Below, one piece after another: positions 21,740 to 32,280 of a stretch of 64,000 nt of DNA. The translations under genes were made by a program, and so were the position numbers. The notes under the pieces are model-generated. The model did not search any database and was not told the origin of the DNA. It saw only the letters and a program-made list of their open reading frames with translations. The DNA comes from Oegoconia quadripuncta (lineage: Eukaryota > Arthropoda > Insecta > Lepidoptera > Autostichidae). The stretch is from the NCBI GenBank assembly GCA_949316235.1, contig OX438755.1, positions 17,005,151 through 17,069,150 on the forward strand. Reading direction: 5' to 3'. Position 1 is the first letter of the stretch; each line of letters opens with the position of its first letter.

Positions 21740-21935
21740 GGAACATAAGCGTTTGGGTGTTTAAACAAAGTTTAATCCTTCAAACAACATCACAGATTCT
21801 TTCAAAATATAAAGAAATGCACACGTGAGTCCATCGTCTTTGAATCGTGCAAATCTGTAGATGGTTTTCGTGTAAATTTCCTTAGTTACTTTTTAGGAGA
21901 ACCACGGGAAAACACGGCTTTTACAATTCTTCTTA
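21740..21935 (+). repeat. F-repeat copy, diverged
   Basis: AACATAAGCGTTTGGGTGTT, TAATCCTTCAAACAACATCA and AATCGTGCAAATCTGTAGAT follow F-repeat order. Confidence 0.6.
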
Positions 21936-22050
21936 CGTGCCGGGCGCTTTAATCTTCACAATTTGTTAATTTATGTCATACTAACCGATTAACTTTACGG
22001 CGGAAATTTGTTTATCCCGCGGGAACTACTCACTTTATCGGGATAAAAAA

Positions 22051-22198
22051 TTTATATGTGTATTTATTTACAAAAAAAAAAGGTATTTGTGTAGTTTATC
22101 AACCATTTGGTATCTATAATACAAGCCCAGTTGCTTAGTGTGGAACTAGATGGCGCTGTGTGTATGTGCAAAAGATATTTATTATTATTTATTATCTA
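22051..22198 (+). mobile_element. SINE-C, head missing
   Basis: Starts at ATATGTGTATTTATTTAC and includes GTAGTTTATCAACCATTTGG and CTAGATGGCGCTGTGTGTAT, then an ATTTATT tail. Confidence 0.85.
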
Positions 22199-22224
22199 TT
22201 GTCTTAATACAGGGTATGTTCTAC

Positions 22225-22335
22225 CTATATACCAAATTTCATCCAAATTCGTTCATCCGTTTTTGTGCGTGTGTGATTGAGCAACAAACAAATAAACATA
22301 CATCCAAACTTTCGCATTTATAATATTAGTTAGAT
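22225..22335 (-). repeat. Element end (TAATATTATAAATGC type)
   Basis: The minus strand starts ATCTAACTAATATTATAAAT and continues GCGAAAGTTTGG, with AAACGGATGAACGAATTTGG further in. The same end, on the plus strand, starts at 63953. I recognise this as a widespread repeat end in Lepidoptera; its class is not settled here. Confidence 0.65.
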
Positions 22336-22666
22336 GTATGTATACGTACTCCATAATGTATATGTACTTGAATAAAGTAATAATTTATGTATACCTACAG
22401 AAAATCACATTATCAATCAGATTCCTTGCTCAATAGGTTAACCATTTCAATTATATTGTGGCCAGCATCGATCACATACTGGGTCGCACATAACGAGGGT
22501 CACTATTAGGGAGAGTACAAAAAACATTCGGATCTGTCATGGGATGGGCCTGCGAAGACGACGGACTCGACCGCAATTTTTTGCTCCATTTGTAATTTCG
22601 ATAAATAATTATATTTGTAAATTGAAAGTGCCGTGTGGTTTCAGCACGTTAAAAGCATCTAACCAA
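22336..22666. other. No feature recognised
   Basis: No gene. A 66-codon open frame begins at 22544 and runs into F-repeat sequence. Confidence 0.4.
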
Positions 22667-22865
22667 TCCGTCTCTTCCCGTGGGTGTCGTAAAAGGCGAC
22701 TAAGGGACTTTTTACAAAAAAAAAACATCTTTCAAGTGCGTTGAGTTCACTTTCTGTCACGTAACTGCCACGAAACGAACCACGGATGTTTTAAGCATAA
22801 AATTTTTGGTGTTTAGAACACCCAAACATGTATGTTTGGGATATTTCTGACCACCCAATATTGTC
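22667..22865 (-). repeat. F-repeat copy
   Basis: CTCTTCCCGTGGGTGTCGTA, AAAGGCGACTAAGGGAC and GGATATTTCTGACCACCC are the inverse of the 5936-6262 copy, with sequence lost between. Confidence 0.7.
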
Positions 22866-22984
22866 TGGTATGTAAATTGAAAGAAATTATATTATTATGA
22901 GCCCATACTGTCCCACTGCTGGGCAAAGGCCTCCCTCTCTATCCACACCTCTCGAAAGGAACATTAAAATAAAATCGAACAATC

Positions 22985-23225
22985 AAATAAAATAAAAAAT
23001 GCTTTATTTTGTAGGTACACAGGGTACAATTAAAAAAGTCAGATTTTACTTTTTTAAAGCTACTGCTTATTCAAAAGGCAACCCTGAGAAGAACAAGCAA
23101 GAAACTCGAGAGGTTGCTCTTTAAAAAAACAAGTTTTTATATTACAAAATTATTAATTATTATTTTATATTATAATATTTCATTATTAATTGTGAAATAG
23201 CCTGGTTATGCGAACGGGCAGGTTA
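22985..23225 (-). mobile_element. LINE-L 3' end
   Basis: The minus strand ends GTGTACCTACAAAATAAAGC-like sequence and includes AGCAACCTCTCGAGTTTCTT and AATTAATAATGAAATATTAT. It matches the coding-linked 3'UTR at 40617-40860. The AATCAAAT stretch on the left is the inverse of the TTTGATTTGATT tail. Confidence 0.78.
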
Positions 23226-23269
23226 ATAATTAAAATATAAATAGTAAAATAATTTTCGCTTGAATGAAT

Positions 23270-23470
23270 GAATCAAATACGCTTTATTGTTTAAATAAGG
23301 AAGATACACTTAAATATCTTATAGAAACTACAAATTAGGCGGCCTTATCGCTAACAGCGATCTCATCCAAGCAAACCTATCATCACGGAATTCAATACGA
23401 GTAATTAAGTGGGTTAGCACAAATAATTTCCTAATTGTTAAGTACATCTGAAAATAAATTACTTTTGATT
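23270..23470 (-). mobile_element. LINE-Q 3' end
   Basis: Inverse of 216-432: GAATCAAATACGCTTTATTG, ACTACAAATTAGGCGGCCTT, GATCTCATCCAAGCAAACCT. AATGAATGAATC is the inverted terminal repeat tail. Confidence 0.75.
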
Positions 23471-23756
23471 GAAAATAGGTACAGATAGCAAGCTTCAAAT
23501 GGTTCCAATTACAAATTATTTAATTAAAGCCTCATTTACAATCAATTACGTCCAAGTGAACAGGGATATAGGCTCTGAATACCTTTTAATTATTTAAAAA
23601 GCGAATTTCGAATTTCGAAGCGCCTAGTTGACGTCAGCGGTGAATAAAAAGGTGGTAGTTTGCTCAACAAATAAGTATCTGCATTCAACGAGGAAATGCT
23701 GCCAGTGTTCGATGCCTAAGAGCGCTAATCTTTTAAACATTTATTCAATAGATAGG

Positions 23757-23904
23757 GGTGTCGATTCGGATGTACACCAAAACTAAACGAAACTAAAACC
23801 AGTTTTAGATTAGTACAGTCTCTTTCTCCCTGGAACAGTACGATGCGACGGCACCACTCCAAAACTGGTTTTAGTTTAGTTGGTGTACATCCGAATCGAC
23901 ACCA
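23757..23904 (-). mobile_element. MITE-1 foldback element
   Basis: Arms GGTGTCGATTCGGATGTACA and TGTACATCCGAATCGACACC. The core (CCTGGAACAGTACGATGCGA) is inverted relative to 2290-2444. Outer termini are intact. Confidence 0.9.
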
Positions 23905-23940
23905 TGGTCGCGCGAACAAATATTTTCCGCGGTTTTCTAA

Positions 23941-24284
23941 TTTTTTTTTTTTTATGCACAGCGGGTTGTTACTTGACCTCAATCACACCTGATGTTAAGT
24001 GAAGATGAGGTCGAAGGTGGAAGCGTACTGACCCGGAAACCCCAAACATTTGGGGGACTGGCTATCTTATCTCTGACAACCGGAACACAACAATGCTATT
24101 AACAATGCTGCTTGGCGGCAGATTTAGATAAGATGGTGGTAGCTAGCCAGGCGGACATTTAAAATGCCCTACCACCAACCAAACCGAGTACTTAAACATG
24201 TACCCCGCTGGGGATCGAACCCGCGACCTCCGAATCGTAAACCCAATGTTGTTTCAATATAAACAACATTGGCCATGGAGGCGG
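23941..24284 (-). mobile_element. SINE-A, full length
   Basis: A complete copy by eye: minus-strand head CCGCCTCCATGGCC, B box GGGTTCGATCCC, all body blocks, end CGCTGTGCATAAAAAAAAAA. In the head, CCAATGTTGTTT at 24243-24254 is followed by its inverse AAACAACATTGG at 24261-24272, which the other copies lack. Confidence 0.92.
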
Positions 24285-24523
24285 TTAGTAAATAAAGCAG
24301 TGCCATCTCTTAGACTCCTCAAGAACTAATAGCACTGCTGAGCAAAAATTGTCAAAACCACCGCGCATAACCAAATATTTTTTTAGTCTGTGCTCACAAC
24401 CTATAAAATCGGTCACATAAAAATGCAAGAAATAATTTCAATATTAATTATAAATATGAGAAGTTGTGATGAGGTAAGCAAATACAATGTTATATTTTAT
24501 CTGTAAATAAACACCGTGATCGA
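24285..24523. other. No feature recognised
   Basis: Nothing recognised. Confidence 0.4.
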
Positions 24524-24872
24524 GACCGTCGGTGGCTCAGCGGTTAAGACGCGGTCTCCCAATTTTGGGGATCCCGGTTCGAATCCCAGGTAGGTCCTGT
24601 ACTGTTTAAATTAAATTTATTAATTTATTTATATATTTATATATATTATAAAATAGTAAATTACTTTTTTTAATTAATTTTTAATTACTTATATGCATTT
24701 ATTCGACAGCTCTTAAATGGTGAATGGTGAGAAATAAAAATTCTAAGTTATGTTAAGTCCCCAACCCGCATTGGGCCAGCCGTGGTAGAATGGCCCATGC
24801 TCCCTCATTATACGAGGGACGGCAGGACTCCTGTAGTGGGATGTTTACGGCACTGAGATGATGATGATGAAA
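24524..24872 (+). mobile_element. SINE-D, longest copy
   Basis: tRNA-like head with TGGCTCAGCGGTTAAGAC (A box) and GGTTCGAATCCCAGG (B box), then ATATGCATTTATTCGACAGC, CCCCAACCCGCATTGGGCCA and ACGGCACTGAGATGATGATG. The tail is GAT units. GACC at the start and GGTC after the B box could pair as an acceptor stem, but copies at four other loci show this is a SINE, not a tRNA gene. Confidence 0.87.
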
Positions 24873-24882
24873 TATCGTGATT

Positions 24883-24964
24883 ATGTAAGTGATGAAATAT
24901 CGTGATTACATTACATCTAATATTGATTAGATGTAATGTAATCATGATATTTCATCACTTACAT
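24883..24964. repeat. Long inverted repeat (hairpin)
   Basis: Arms of about 40 bp begin ATGTAAGTGATGAAATAT and end ATATTTCATCACTTACAT, with one or two mismatches and almost no loop around 24923. It directly follows the GAT tail of the SINE-D. Confidence 0.9.
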
Positions 24965-25419
24965 TGCGTACATTGTATGGCTGGCCATTGGGCCAGCGCA
25001 TAAATAAGTATGTCCATACAACGTGGCAACGCATCTAAGTTTTCAGGGCGCGCTGACTCAGAGCAGTGACCTGGAACATGTGTTCTATCTATGACGTGAA
25101 CTTTATGTTCCAGGGCATTTTGTTCTTTTTACAGTGTGTCTTTTTTCTAAAATCGAAACTATGTACTTTAAATGGTATTAAATAAAAAATGTATTAATAC
25201 CTGTTTCAGTAAATTAAGATTGTATATATTTATATTATCTAATTTTATTCTGTTATATGAAATTATATACCTATATAGTGAAAATAACAAGTATAAGATT
25301 AGTTGTATTTTATCATCTCCATTGTATTGTACGCCATTTTCCGTCCCCCATTATACATTGTCTGACCACAAGTATAATGTTGGATGGAAGAGATCTCTCT
25401 TAAAGATAAGCTCACGTAA
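24965..25419. other. No gene; LINE-Q scrap near 25384
   Basis: AAGAGATCTCTCTTAAAGAT at 25389 is a LINE-Q-like 3'UTR remnant directly before a SINE-A head. Otherwise nothing is recognised. Confidence 0.4.
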
Positions 25420-25655
25420 CCGCCTCCATGGCGCAATGTAAACCACATTGGGTTTACGAATCGGAGGTCGCGGATTCGATCCCCAACGGGGTACATGTTT
25501 CAGTACTCTGTTTGGCGGGTGGTAGGGCATTTTAAATGTCCGCTTGGCTAGCTACCACCATCTTATCAAAATCTGCGGCTAAGCAGCAATGTTAAGAGCA
25601 TTGTTGTGTTCCGGTTGTCAGATATAAGATAGCGAGTTCCCCAAAATGTGTTGGG
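25420..25655 (+). mobile_element. SINE-A, 3'-truncated
   Basis: Head CGCCTCCATGGCGCAATGTA, B box GGATTCGATCCCC, body to CCCCAAAATGTGTTGGGTTA. The last 90 bp are absent. Confidence 0.88.
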
Positions 25656-25724
25656 TTAACACACAACACTGTGTTTACACATCCGATAATGAACATCCAA
25701 TTTAAAAACAAAACAAACAACTCT

Positions 25725-26092
25725 ATCGCAATCTGTAGATGTAGTAGATTAATAACCCTGTCAGCGAAACCAACGGTAGCGGGTTCGAATCCCGCGAGGG
25801 TTAAATGTTTGTGTGATGAATATGAACATTTATTCCCGAGTCGTGAACGTAAATGCCGTGTCGTATAAGGAAGTCAAAGAAAAGGCGGAATGTAGAGAAA
25901 TGTGCTCTTAAAAAATAGCTCTTAAATTGAAGTGAGACAGATTTCCGAGTCATGGATGTTTGTATAAATATTTATGTATGTTTATATAAATATTTATGTA
26001 TTTATCCGTTATCTAGTATTCATAATACAAGCTTTGTTTATTTTGGGACTAGATGATTGGTGTAAGTGTTCGAAGTATTAATTTATTTAATC
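25725..26092 (+). mobile_element. SINE-B with a 95-bp insertion
   Basis: Partial A-box region, then AACCAACGGTAGCGGGTTCG (B box), body to 25845, then foreign sequence, resuming at 25941 with ATTTCCGAGTCATGGATGTT and ending GATTGGTGTAAGTGTTCGAA. The 13-14 bp around TTCCCGAGTC is present on both sides of the insert. Confidence 0.83.
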
Positions 26093-26109
26093 ACAGTTTT
26101 ATAATCTTA

Positions 26110-26226
26110 CCGTCTTATTCATAAAAATGTACAAACGCTTTATAAACTTGTTTTAGTTAAAGTATGTTTTGTTTCTATCGTTCATAAGGCTTATGAAGCG
26201 TTTGTAATTTTTTATGAATAATAGGG
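26110..26226 (+). mobile_element. MITE-3, 117 bp
   Basis: Imperfect terminal inverted repeats: left CCGTCTTATTCATAAAAA then ACAAACGCTTTATAA; right TTATGAAGCGTTTGT then GAATAATAGGG. It is flanked by TTA at 26107-26109 and 26227-26229. A 3-bp TTA duplication fits PIF/Harbinger-type elements. It is non-coding and single in this window. Confidence 0.75.
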
Positions 26227-26229
26227 TTA

Positions 26230-26984
26230 CTCTATTATAACTAGAAACATCGATTTGGATTTGAAATTCAAATGTTTTCTCATATTTTTAATTCCGTTTT
26301 TTTTCTTCGTTAATCATATGTACCAATTCCTGCGATTTTCAAACCTATATCTGAATTTGTTTTTTATTTGGAAAATTGAATATTATTTCAAGGTTTCACA
26401 TGAAATATTTTTTCATTTCAGGGCTAAATCACGTAAGAAAAAAAAATTTGAACAGAGCTCTGTTCATATGCTTCCCATAATCATTTCTTAGATTCGCTGA
26501 AACTTTTATAAAGCGGTTACTTTAAAAAATTAACGCTGCCTATATTTAACTTAATGTTATCCGATAATACACACAAAGTTTAGCTAAATTTGGATTTGCC
26601 GTTCCCAAAAAAAATCTAAAATGTTTGTATGGAGAAAACAGTCGTAATGAAATTCTTCATACAAAACGCCAATTTCATAGGTAAGGACCTAATATTTTCA
26701 TTTATTGTTTGATTGCACGGTGTCGTTTCTTTCAGACATGAAACAAAAGAATGTTTCTGCTCCCAGCTTACAAAACCTCATTGTCTCAAATAGAAATGTC
26801 TTTCGCTAAACGTAAGTACGAAGTATAATCTTCTATATTTGTGCCGCTGAATTTGTTCATCTCTATTTACGTTTATTGTGCCATAAAGCGATCTTGGAAG
26901 AAAATAAGTAATATTTGTGTTCGCGTACCATAGCGTGTATAATCTAGTTTTTACACAACTGCTCCAGAAAGGATGATAATGTTT
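26230..26984. other. No feature recognised
   Basis: Very AT-rich. The 78-codon frame at 26255-26491 is Phe/Ile/Lys-rich and looks like base composition, not a gene. Confidence 0.45.
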
Positions 26985-26989
26985 GTCGA

Positions 26990-27330
26990 GTGATATGACA
27001 GTCCCATCGTACCCTGACCAAGATTCACTGATGACAAGATACAAACATATTACATAATAATCTGGTCGCTATTGATCCAGGTTTACCCAAAAACGAATGA
27101 GCCAAACCTACATCGTATTGACTCAGCTTTAATAGTCTCATCAGTGTATCTCTTTCATTTCTGTTTCTAGCACATTCCATCAACAAGTGTTGAACATCCT
27201 CAACTACTCCACAGACTTCACAGTTAGGAGTGTCAGTTCTTTTCACCAGATATCCAAACTTGTTTGATGGATAGTGTCCGGAACGTAGTCTAACAGCTAA
27301 CTTAATTAATCACCTACTTAGCTTAACTTC
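26990..27330 (-). pseudogene. LINE C-terminal zinc-knuckle fragment
   Basis: The minus strand reads RLRSGHYPSNKFGYLVKR and then CEVCGVVEDVQHLLMEC, a C-X2-C-X7-H-X4-C pattern at about 27175-27225. This layout is found after the RT or RNase H region of several non-LTR clades (R1, I and relatives). The frame continues to 27025 and stops. Catalytic domains are missing. It is not adjacent to a matching 5' part. Confidence 0.68.
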
Positions 27331-27340
27331 ATCAAACCAA

Positions 27341-27840
27341 GGTACCCGAAGAGGCTGACCTTGGATAGTTCTATACCAAATACCTTTTTCTAAACCTATA
27401 CTATATTACTTTACCATTGATAGGATTATAGGAAGTTAAAAGAGTATCCTTACTGGACTATAGTATATTAGTGATTCAATTTGTCGGGAATTGTGTACTA
27501 ATCTACATTTTCAGGCCATATCAACCTACGCGTCTTGAGTCCGGGTATTCAAGTACCCGCCTTCACCCACGTGTTCGACCTTTGATAATCACAGTAGTAA
27601 AACATTGCAGAATTAATTCCTTCGTTCGTCATACAACGGCTTCCCGACATAAATATCTTGCAAAATGAATTTCCTTATATTGAATACAAGCTTCTTCTCG
27701 TAACAGTTTTTTTGTTTCAAATATTTGAAATAACGCCATCTATTAACAACAATTTGAATTACAGTGTCCACTTTTTACCTGATTTCCCGAGAAGGAGCTT
27801 AGAAGGTGTATATATGTATACGGCTTGCCCGATTTTGAAG
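27341..27840. other. No feature recognised
   Basis: No gene supported. Confidence 0.4.
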
Positions 27841-27935
27841 TGCAGGGTGTCGAAGGATTCGTCGAGTCTCTGGAGTGTCATGGGATACATTTTATTGTAA
27901 ACTATGGTTTACAATAAAATGTATTTTTTTTATGT
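27841..27935 (+). repeat. K-repeat scrap with a hairpin
   Basis: GAAGGATTCGTCGAGTC and GGATACATTTTATTGTAAAC resemble the K-repeat. The sequence from 27887 to 27924 is an inverted repeat, ATACATTTTATTGTAAAC facing GTTTACAATAAAATGTAT. Confidence 0.5.
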
Positions 27936-28188
27936 ATGCATAAAAAAAAAATTCGCCCCGAATACAGAACCTCCTCCTTTTTTGAAGTCGTTTAAAAATT
28001 TAATTAAATACGAAACATGCTGTCGGGTTGTTGGTTTTTAAAACTTTGTTATGTCGAGTAACTTTAATTTTTCTATGGGATACCTGATTCTGTTTAGAGT
28101 TAGTTCCATAATAGTAGTTGTTCTCTAGTGGTCTGCTGAATCGACCGACAAAATGTAATTCATCCACATCCACACCATACACGAGCGG

Positions 28189-28392
28189 TGTAGAGGATAG
28201 TGACCCTGTCAGCCAAACCAACGGTTGCGGGGACAAATCCCGCGAGGGGTAAATGTTTGTGATTAATCCAAACGTATATTCCAGAGTCATGGATGTTTAT
28301 ATAAATATTTATGTATGTTTATCCGTTATCTAGTATCCAGAGAGCTTTACTTAGTTTGGGAGTAGTTGGTTGGTGTAAGTGTCGGAAATATA
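28189..28392 (+). mobile_element. SINE-B, diverged
   Basis: GTGTAGAGGATAGTGACCCT, AACCAACGGTTGCGGGG and TGGATGTTTATATAAATATT in order. The B box is damaged (GGACAAATCCCGC). Confidence 0.83.
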
Positions 28393-28922
28393 AAAAATGA
28401 AAAATATGAAAGAGTATATTAGTTACCTTACGTGAATAAATCTTTGAATCACTGAAAATATTTTTACTAGTCGTACTAGTCGTAGTCGTACTTGGCAGAG
28501 GTAGCCTTTGACCTGGTGAAGAACTCAGGCTACCTACTTTAGATATGAAGAGCTGACATAAATTAAGGGTTCATGCCGTGATATAGTAATGCCAGTAAAC
28601 TAGTATTTTCATATACACGGTGTATACACGTTCTCAGAAAAGTTGTCTTAAAAATTGCTACACAGTCCTTCCCAGAAAGCTATTCGGTATATGGTCATAG
28701 CGAACTGAAGATAAGCTAAATGGACGTTATAATGTAGGAATAATCCAGCTATAAATCAAACCTATCTCTCGCCTGAGGGGTTTTCGTAAATGCTTTGATA
28801 AAATATTTTCGACAGTGTCAGATGCAGTGCGGGCAATTTCACTGATACGTCCTTAAAGTGGGGCCATGAAATTCTAGATTAAAGAGAAAGGAAAATTTGT
28901 CCAAACAATGCCAATTAAGATT
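28393..28922. other. No feature recognised
   Basis: Nothing recognised. Confidence 0.4.
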
Positions 28923-29075
28923 TTTCACTTTGTGATTCCGACTGCCCCAGGAACGAGGTTAAAGTTTTTCGAGTGTATATGTATGTGTGTAGTGTAAATT
29001 TCTATGTTACCTCCTAAACGACTTGACCGACTAGGTGTCGTTGGATTCGTCTTGGTTTCCATTCGGCTTCTCGTG
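28923..29075 (+). repeat. K-repeat copy
   Basis: TCCGACTGCCCCAGGAACG, TTTTTCGAGTGTATATGTAT and GTTGGATTCGTCTTGG parallel 42480-42600. Confidence 0.55.
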
Positions 29076-29875
29076 CCATTGTTTGTTTAACTCACAAATA
29101 AAGAAACCCTAGAAATAAAACAAAAATCTAGTCCCATAAATAATTATTATCTAATTAATTTAATAACATTTGTAAAATATTTATAAACAATAATTTTACG
29201 ATTTATTAAAAAAAAAGGTCCCATAATATATTTATATAAATACACATGACTTGGGCATAGAAATATTCATCACAAACACAATAGTATATCCAGTATTAGA
29301 AATAATTGTTGTATGAATAAATAAAAGCAAAATCAAATCTTTAACACTTTCACAGACACTGACCCAGACACAATAGAATTTATATTATTATAACGTCTAT
29401 AGGCGTTCAGTATCCGCGACCGTAGGACGTGTGGTTCCCGGCAGAGTAGATTAAAAACTTATATGTGTGTGAATCTTTATTTAAAACCAGTCGAAAAGGA
29501 CAATAGGAAGAATAATACACCGATTTGAATATCGCTGTTTTCATGACCCATCATCCACCCAGTTTCACGCCGTTCGAGCTTGATTAATAGTATGCATGGT
29601 AAATGCGACGATTTCGCCGTCTCGAGCTGCGTAGGCGCCGAGTTAACAGATTTTAAGACTGTCACGCCTTTTTGTAGTAAGGAAGAATTTTATTCATTTT
29701 TCACAAGCAGAAAGTTCGAGGCGTGAAAAGGGTTTGGCGGTAATTTAACTTATGCCTGCCAGCAAAAAAAATTGGACGGACATAACAAAATCTATTTTAG
29801 CTTCATGCCTACCAGTGACGTTATATGACGAGAAGAAGTGTGGTTTAGGCACTTAAAAAGAATAGTACTGGCCCG
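29076..29875. other. No feature recognised
   Basis: AT-rich; no gene supported. Confidence 0.4.
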
Positions 29876-30415
29876 TTTCTTCCCGTGGGTATTGTAAAAG
29901 GCAACTAAGGGCTTTGCACCAAATAGGTGGTAGGGCTACCGCCTCCGTGGCTCAATGTAAACAACATTGGGTTTACGATTCGGAGGTAGCGGTTGCGTTC
30001 CCCAGTGGGGTACATGTTTAAGTACTCGGTTTGGTTGGTGGTAGGGCAATTTAAATATCCGCCTGGCTAGCTACCACCATCTTATCTAAATCTGCCGCCA
30101 AGCAATAATGTTAACAGCATTGTTGTGTTGCGGTTGTCAAAGATAAGATAGCCAGTCCTCCAAATAACACGGTGTTTCCGTTTCCACCTTCGGTCCCATC
30201 TTCACTTAACATCAGGTGTGAGTGAGGTCAAGTGCTAAACCGTTGTGCATAAAAAAAATACATCTATAGATTTGCACGTTGTAACAGCGATAGGATCACT
30301 CTCTGACATTGTTTCAATCATTAAACTATCAATGATTGGAACACCTACTACACTATTGCTTGGGATATCTCTAACCACCCAATTTGGGATAAATGTCGTG
30401 ACGTTATGTATGAAT
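29876..30415 (-). repeat. F-repeat split by SINE-A
   Basis: The left part CGTTTCTTCCCGTGGGTATT, AAAGGCAACTAAGGGC and the right part ACATCTATAGATTTGCACGT, GGATATCTCTAACCACCCAA, ATAAATGTCGTGACGTTATG are the inverse of the F-repeat on either side of the SINE. Confidence 0.78.
29939..30258 (+). mobile_element. SINE-A, near full length, nested in F-repeat
   Basis: Head CCGCCTCCGTGGCTCAATGT, B box damaged (GGTTGCGTTCCCC), complete body, end CCGTTGTGCATAAAAAAAA. AAATA on both sides may be the target duplication, but it is low-complexity. GGTGGTAGGGC just before the head is an extra scrap of SINE body. Confidence 0.9.
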
Positions 30416-30736
30416 GTAGGTATGTATTCAACTCAAAGCATTATATTACCCACCGCAAAACAAAATGTTAAAGTAAGTAATTTCAGAATCCTGCAGATGA
30501 CAGCGCGTATACGGTGTATCTCCCGTTCCCGAGGCTTCGTTAAAATGTAATTTCTTGTGTGTTGGGTTAGGACTAGGACTCGACCGCCGCTCGCAAACAT
30601 TGCATAAATGAAAGAAAACAACTGAAAATTAGAAGGAGAAGCAAATTACGCGCCAACGTGAGGTAAACATTTTAATTTACCTTTGTGTAAAGAGAAAACA
30701 CAGTCTGTACAGTCGGCTGCAGCTTGAAACGAACTG
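30416..30736. other. No feature recognised
   Basis: Nothing recognised. Confidence 0.4.
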
Positions 30737-31006
30737 AACGACCAGTGGTTAGAAATTCTGCTGCTATACCAAAAGGTCGCGGGTTCGAATGCCGCTAGGG
30801 GCATATGTTTGTATGATGAATACAGACATGTGTTCCCGAGTTATGGATGTTTTTCATTTATATGCGTATTTATTTACAAAAAAAAAAGAAAGTATTTGTG
30901 TAGTTTATCAACCATCCGGTATCTATAGTACAAGCCTAGTTGCTTAGTGTGGAACTAGATGGCGCTGTGTGTATGTGCAAAGATATTTATATTTATTTAT
31001 AAAAAA
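30737..31006 (+). mobile_element. SINE-C, near full length
   Basis: Head CGACCAGTGGTTAGAAATTC (A-box start lost), B box GGGTTCGAATGCCGC, body TTTATCAACCATCCGGTATC and ACTAGATGGCGCTGTGTGTA. Confidence 0.88.
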
Positions 31007-31056
31007 AAAGCGTAAAAGCGATCGTATATACTCTTAATTCACAACGTCATAACTTA

Positions 31057-31199
31057 GGCCCGTAATAAACCGTTCTCAAGATTGAGATGACCTCAAGTTG
31101 ACACTTGAGAATCTGTTGCATATTAAAACAACATCAAAAAAAATAGTATTGAGACTGTGACGCGATCTCAATCTCAAGATCGATTTATTCATACGGGCC
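31057..31199 (+). mobile_element. MITE-2, TTA duplication
   Basis: Termini GGCCCGTAATAAACCGTTCT and ATCGATTTATTCATACGGGCC-type end are inverted repeats, with TCAAGATTGAGAT and ATCTCAATCTCAAGA further in. TTA flanks it at 31054-31056 and 31200-31202. A GG start with a TTA duplication suggests PIF/Harbinger. It is non-coding. Confidence 0.82.
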
Positions 31200-31202
31200 T
31201 TA

Positions 31203-31536
31203 GCGTGCGTGGCCAGGTTCAATTTAGGTAATATAAATATGAATTGAAAATGTAGAAAAACCCCGACCAACGATCTTAATATCAAGAACCGATTTTCATC
31301 AAAACTTTCCCCTGGTTTAATTTTAGGTAGATACAGGTAACACTGAAAATGGACCACGCATTATTGAAATACATCAGTAGTAGTAGTTCATACAAACTTT
31401 CAAGTCCAATTTTTATCGAAATGAATAGACCGATTATAATGTAACTTTATACGTATAAGCAAGATAAATAGGTCTAAAAAGTTTGTAGAAATCATTTTCA
31501 AAATATCGAATTTAAAAGATTATAATGCATTTTGAG
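31203..31536. other. No feature recognised
   Basis: Nothing recognised. Confidence 0.4.
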
Positions 31537-31765
31537 GACCGCTTGGTGTAGTGGATAGTGACCCCTGTCAGCGAAAACAACGGTTACGGGTTCGAATCCC
31601 GCGAGGGGTAAATGTTTGTGTGCTGAATACGAACATTTATTCCCGAGTGATGGATGTTTATATAAATATTTATATATGTTTATCCGTTATCTAGTATCCA
31701 TAGCACAAGCTTTGCTTAGTTTGGGACTAGGTGATTGGTGTAAGTGTCCGAAATATTTATTTATT
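31537..31765 (+). mobile_element. SINE-B, full length
   Basis: Head GACCGCTTGGTGTAGTGGAT, B box GGGTTCGAATCCCGCGAGG, body TATCCATAGCACAAGCTTTG, end GTGTCCGAAATATTTATTTA. Confidence 0.92.
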
Positions 31766-32280
31766 ATATTTATATTTTTCCAGTTACTATGGAAAACTTA
31801 TAATCGCTCTAATTTGGTTTCCATAGTCCTTATCGAAAATGTTCTCTACAACTTTTTAAATCAACTTAATCAACTTTTTAAAAGTTTCATTAACATAGGT
31901 TTACTGGACACAGTGTGTAATGATTAACGACAGATAAAATATGTTAACATTTACAATTACTAGGTATTCTATATAATAACGGCATTACACACTTTGCCGT
32001 TAACATTATTATATACCTCACAAGAGCATAAAGTGAATACCGATTGTTTTTCCCATTAAATTGCTGCAATAGAATGCATTTTGTAGCCTTGTCTAAGTTA
32101 GCCGTCACGTCTCGACGAAAGCTTTAAAAATGCCTTTTCTTGGGACAATCGTCGTTAATCTGGATTGGAAATGTAATAAATCATATGAAACGTACTGAAG
32201 AGAGATTCTGAGTAGGTACAGTCCATGGCAATTCAAATCCACATAGTGACTTTAACGTATAAGTACACTTATAGCTCAAT
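31766..32280. other. No feature recognised
   Basis: Nothing recognised. Confidence 0.4.

Noticed and set aside
24524..24597. Possible functional tRNA gene (A and B boxes, GACC/GGTC ends)
   Set aside because: The same head continues into a SINE-D body and occurs at four other loci; no good cloverleaf with a clear anticodon arm is seen.
30245..30550. 101-codon plus-strand frame
   Set aside because: It begins in the SINE-A poly(A) and runs through F-repeat sequence.
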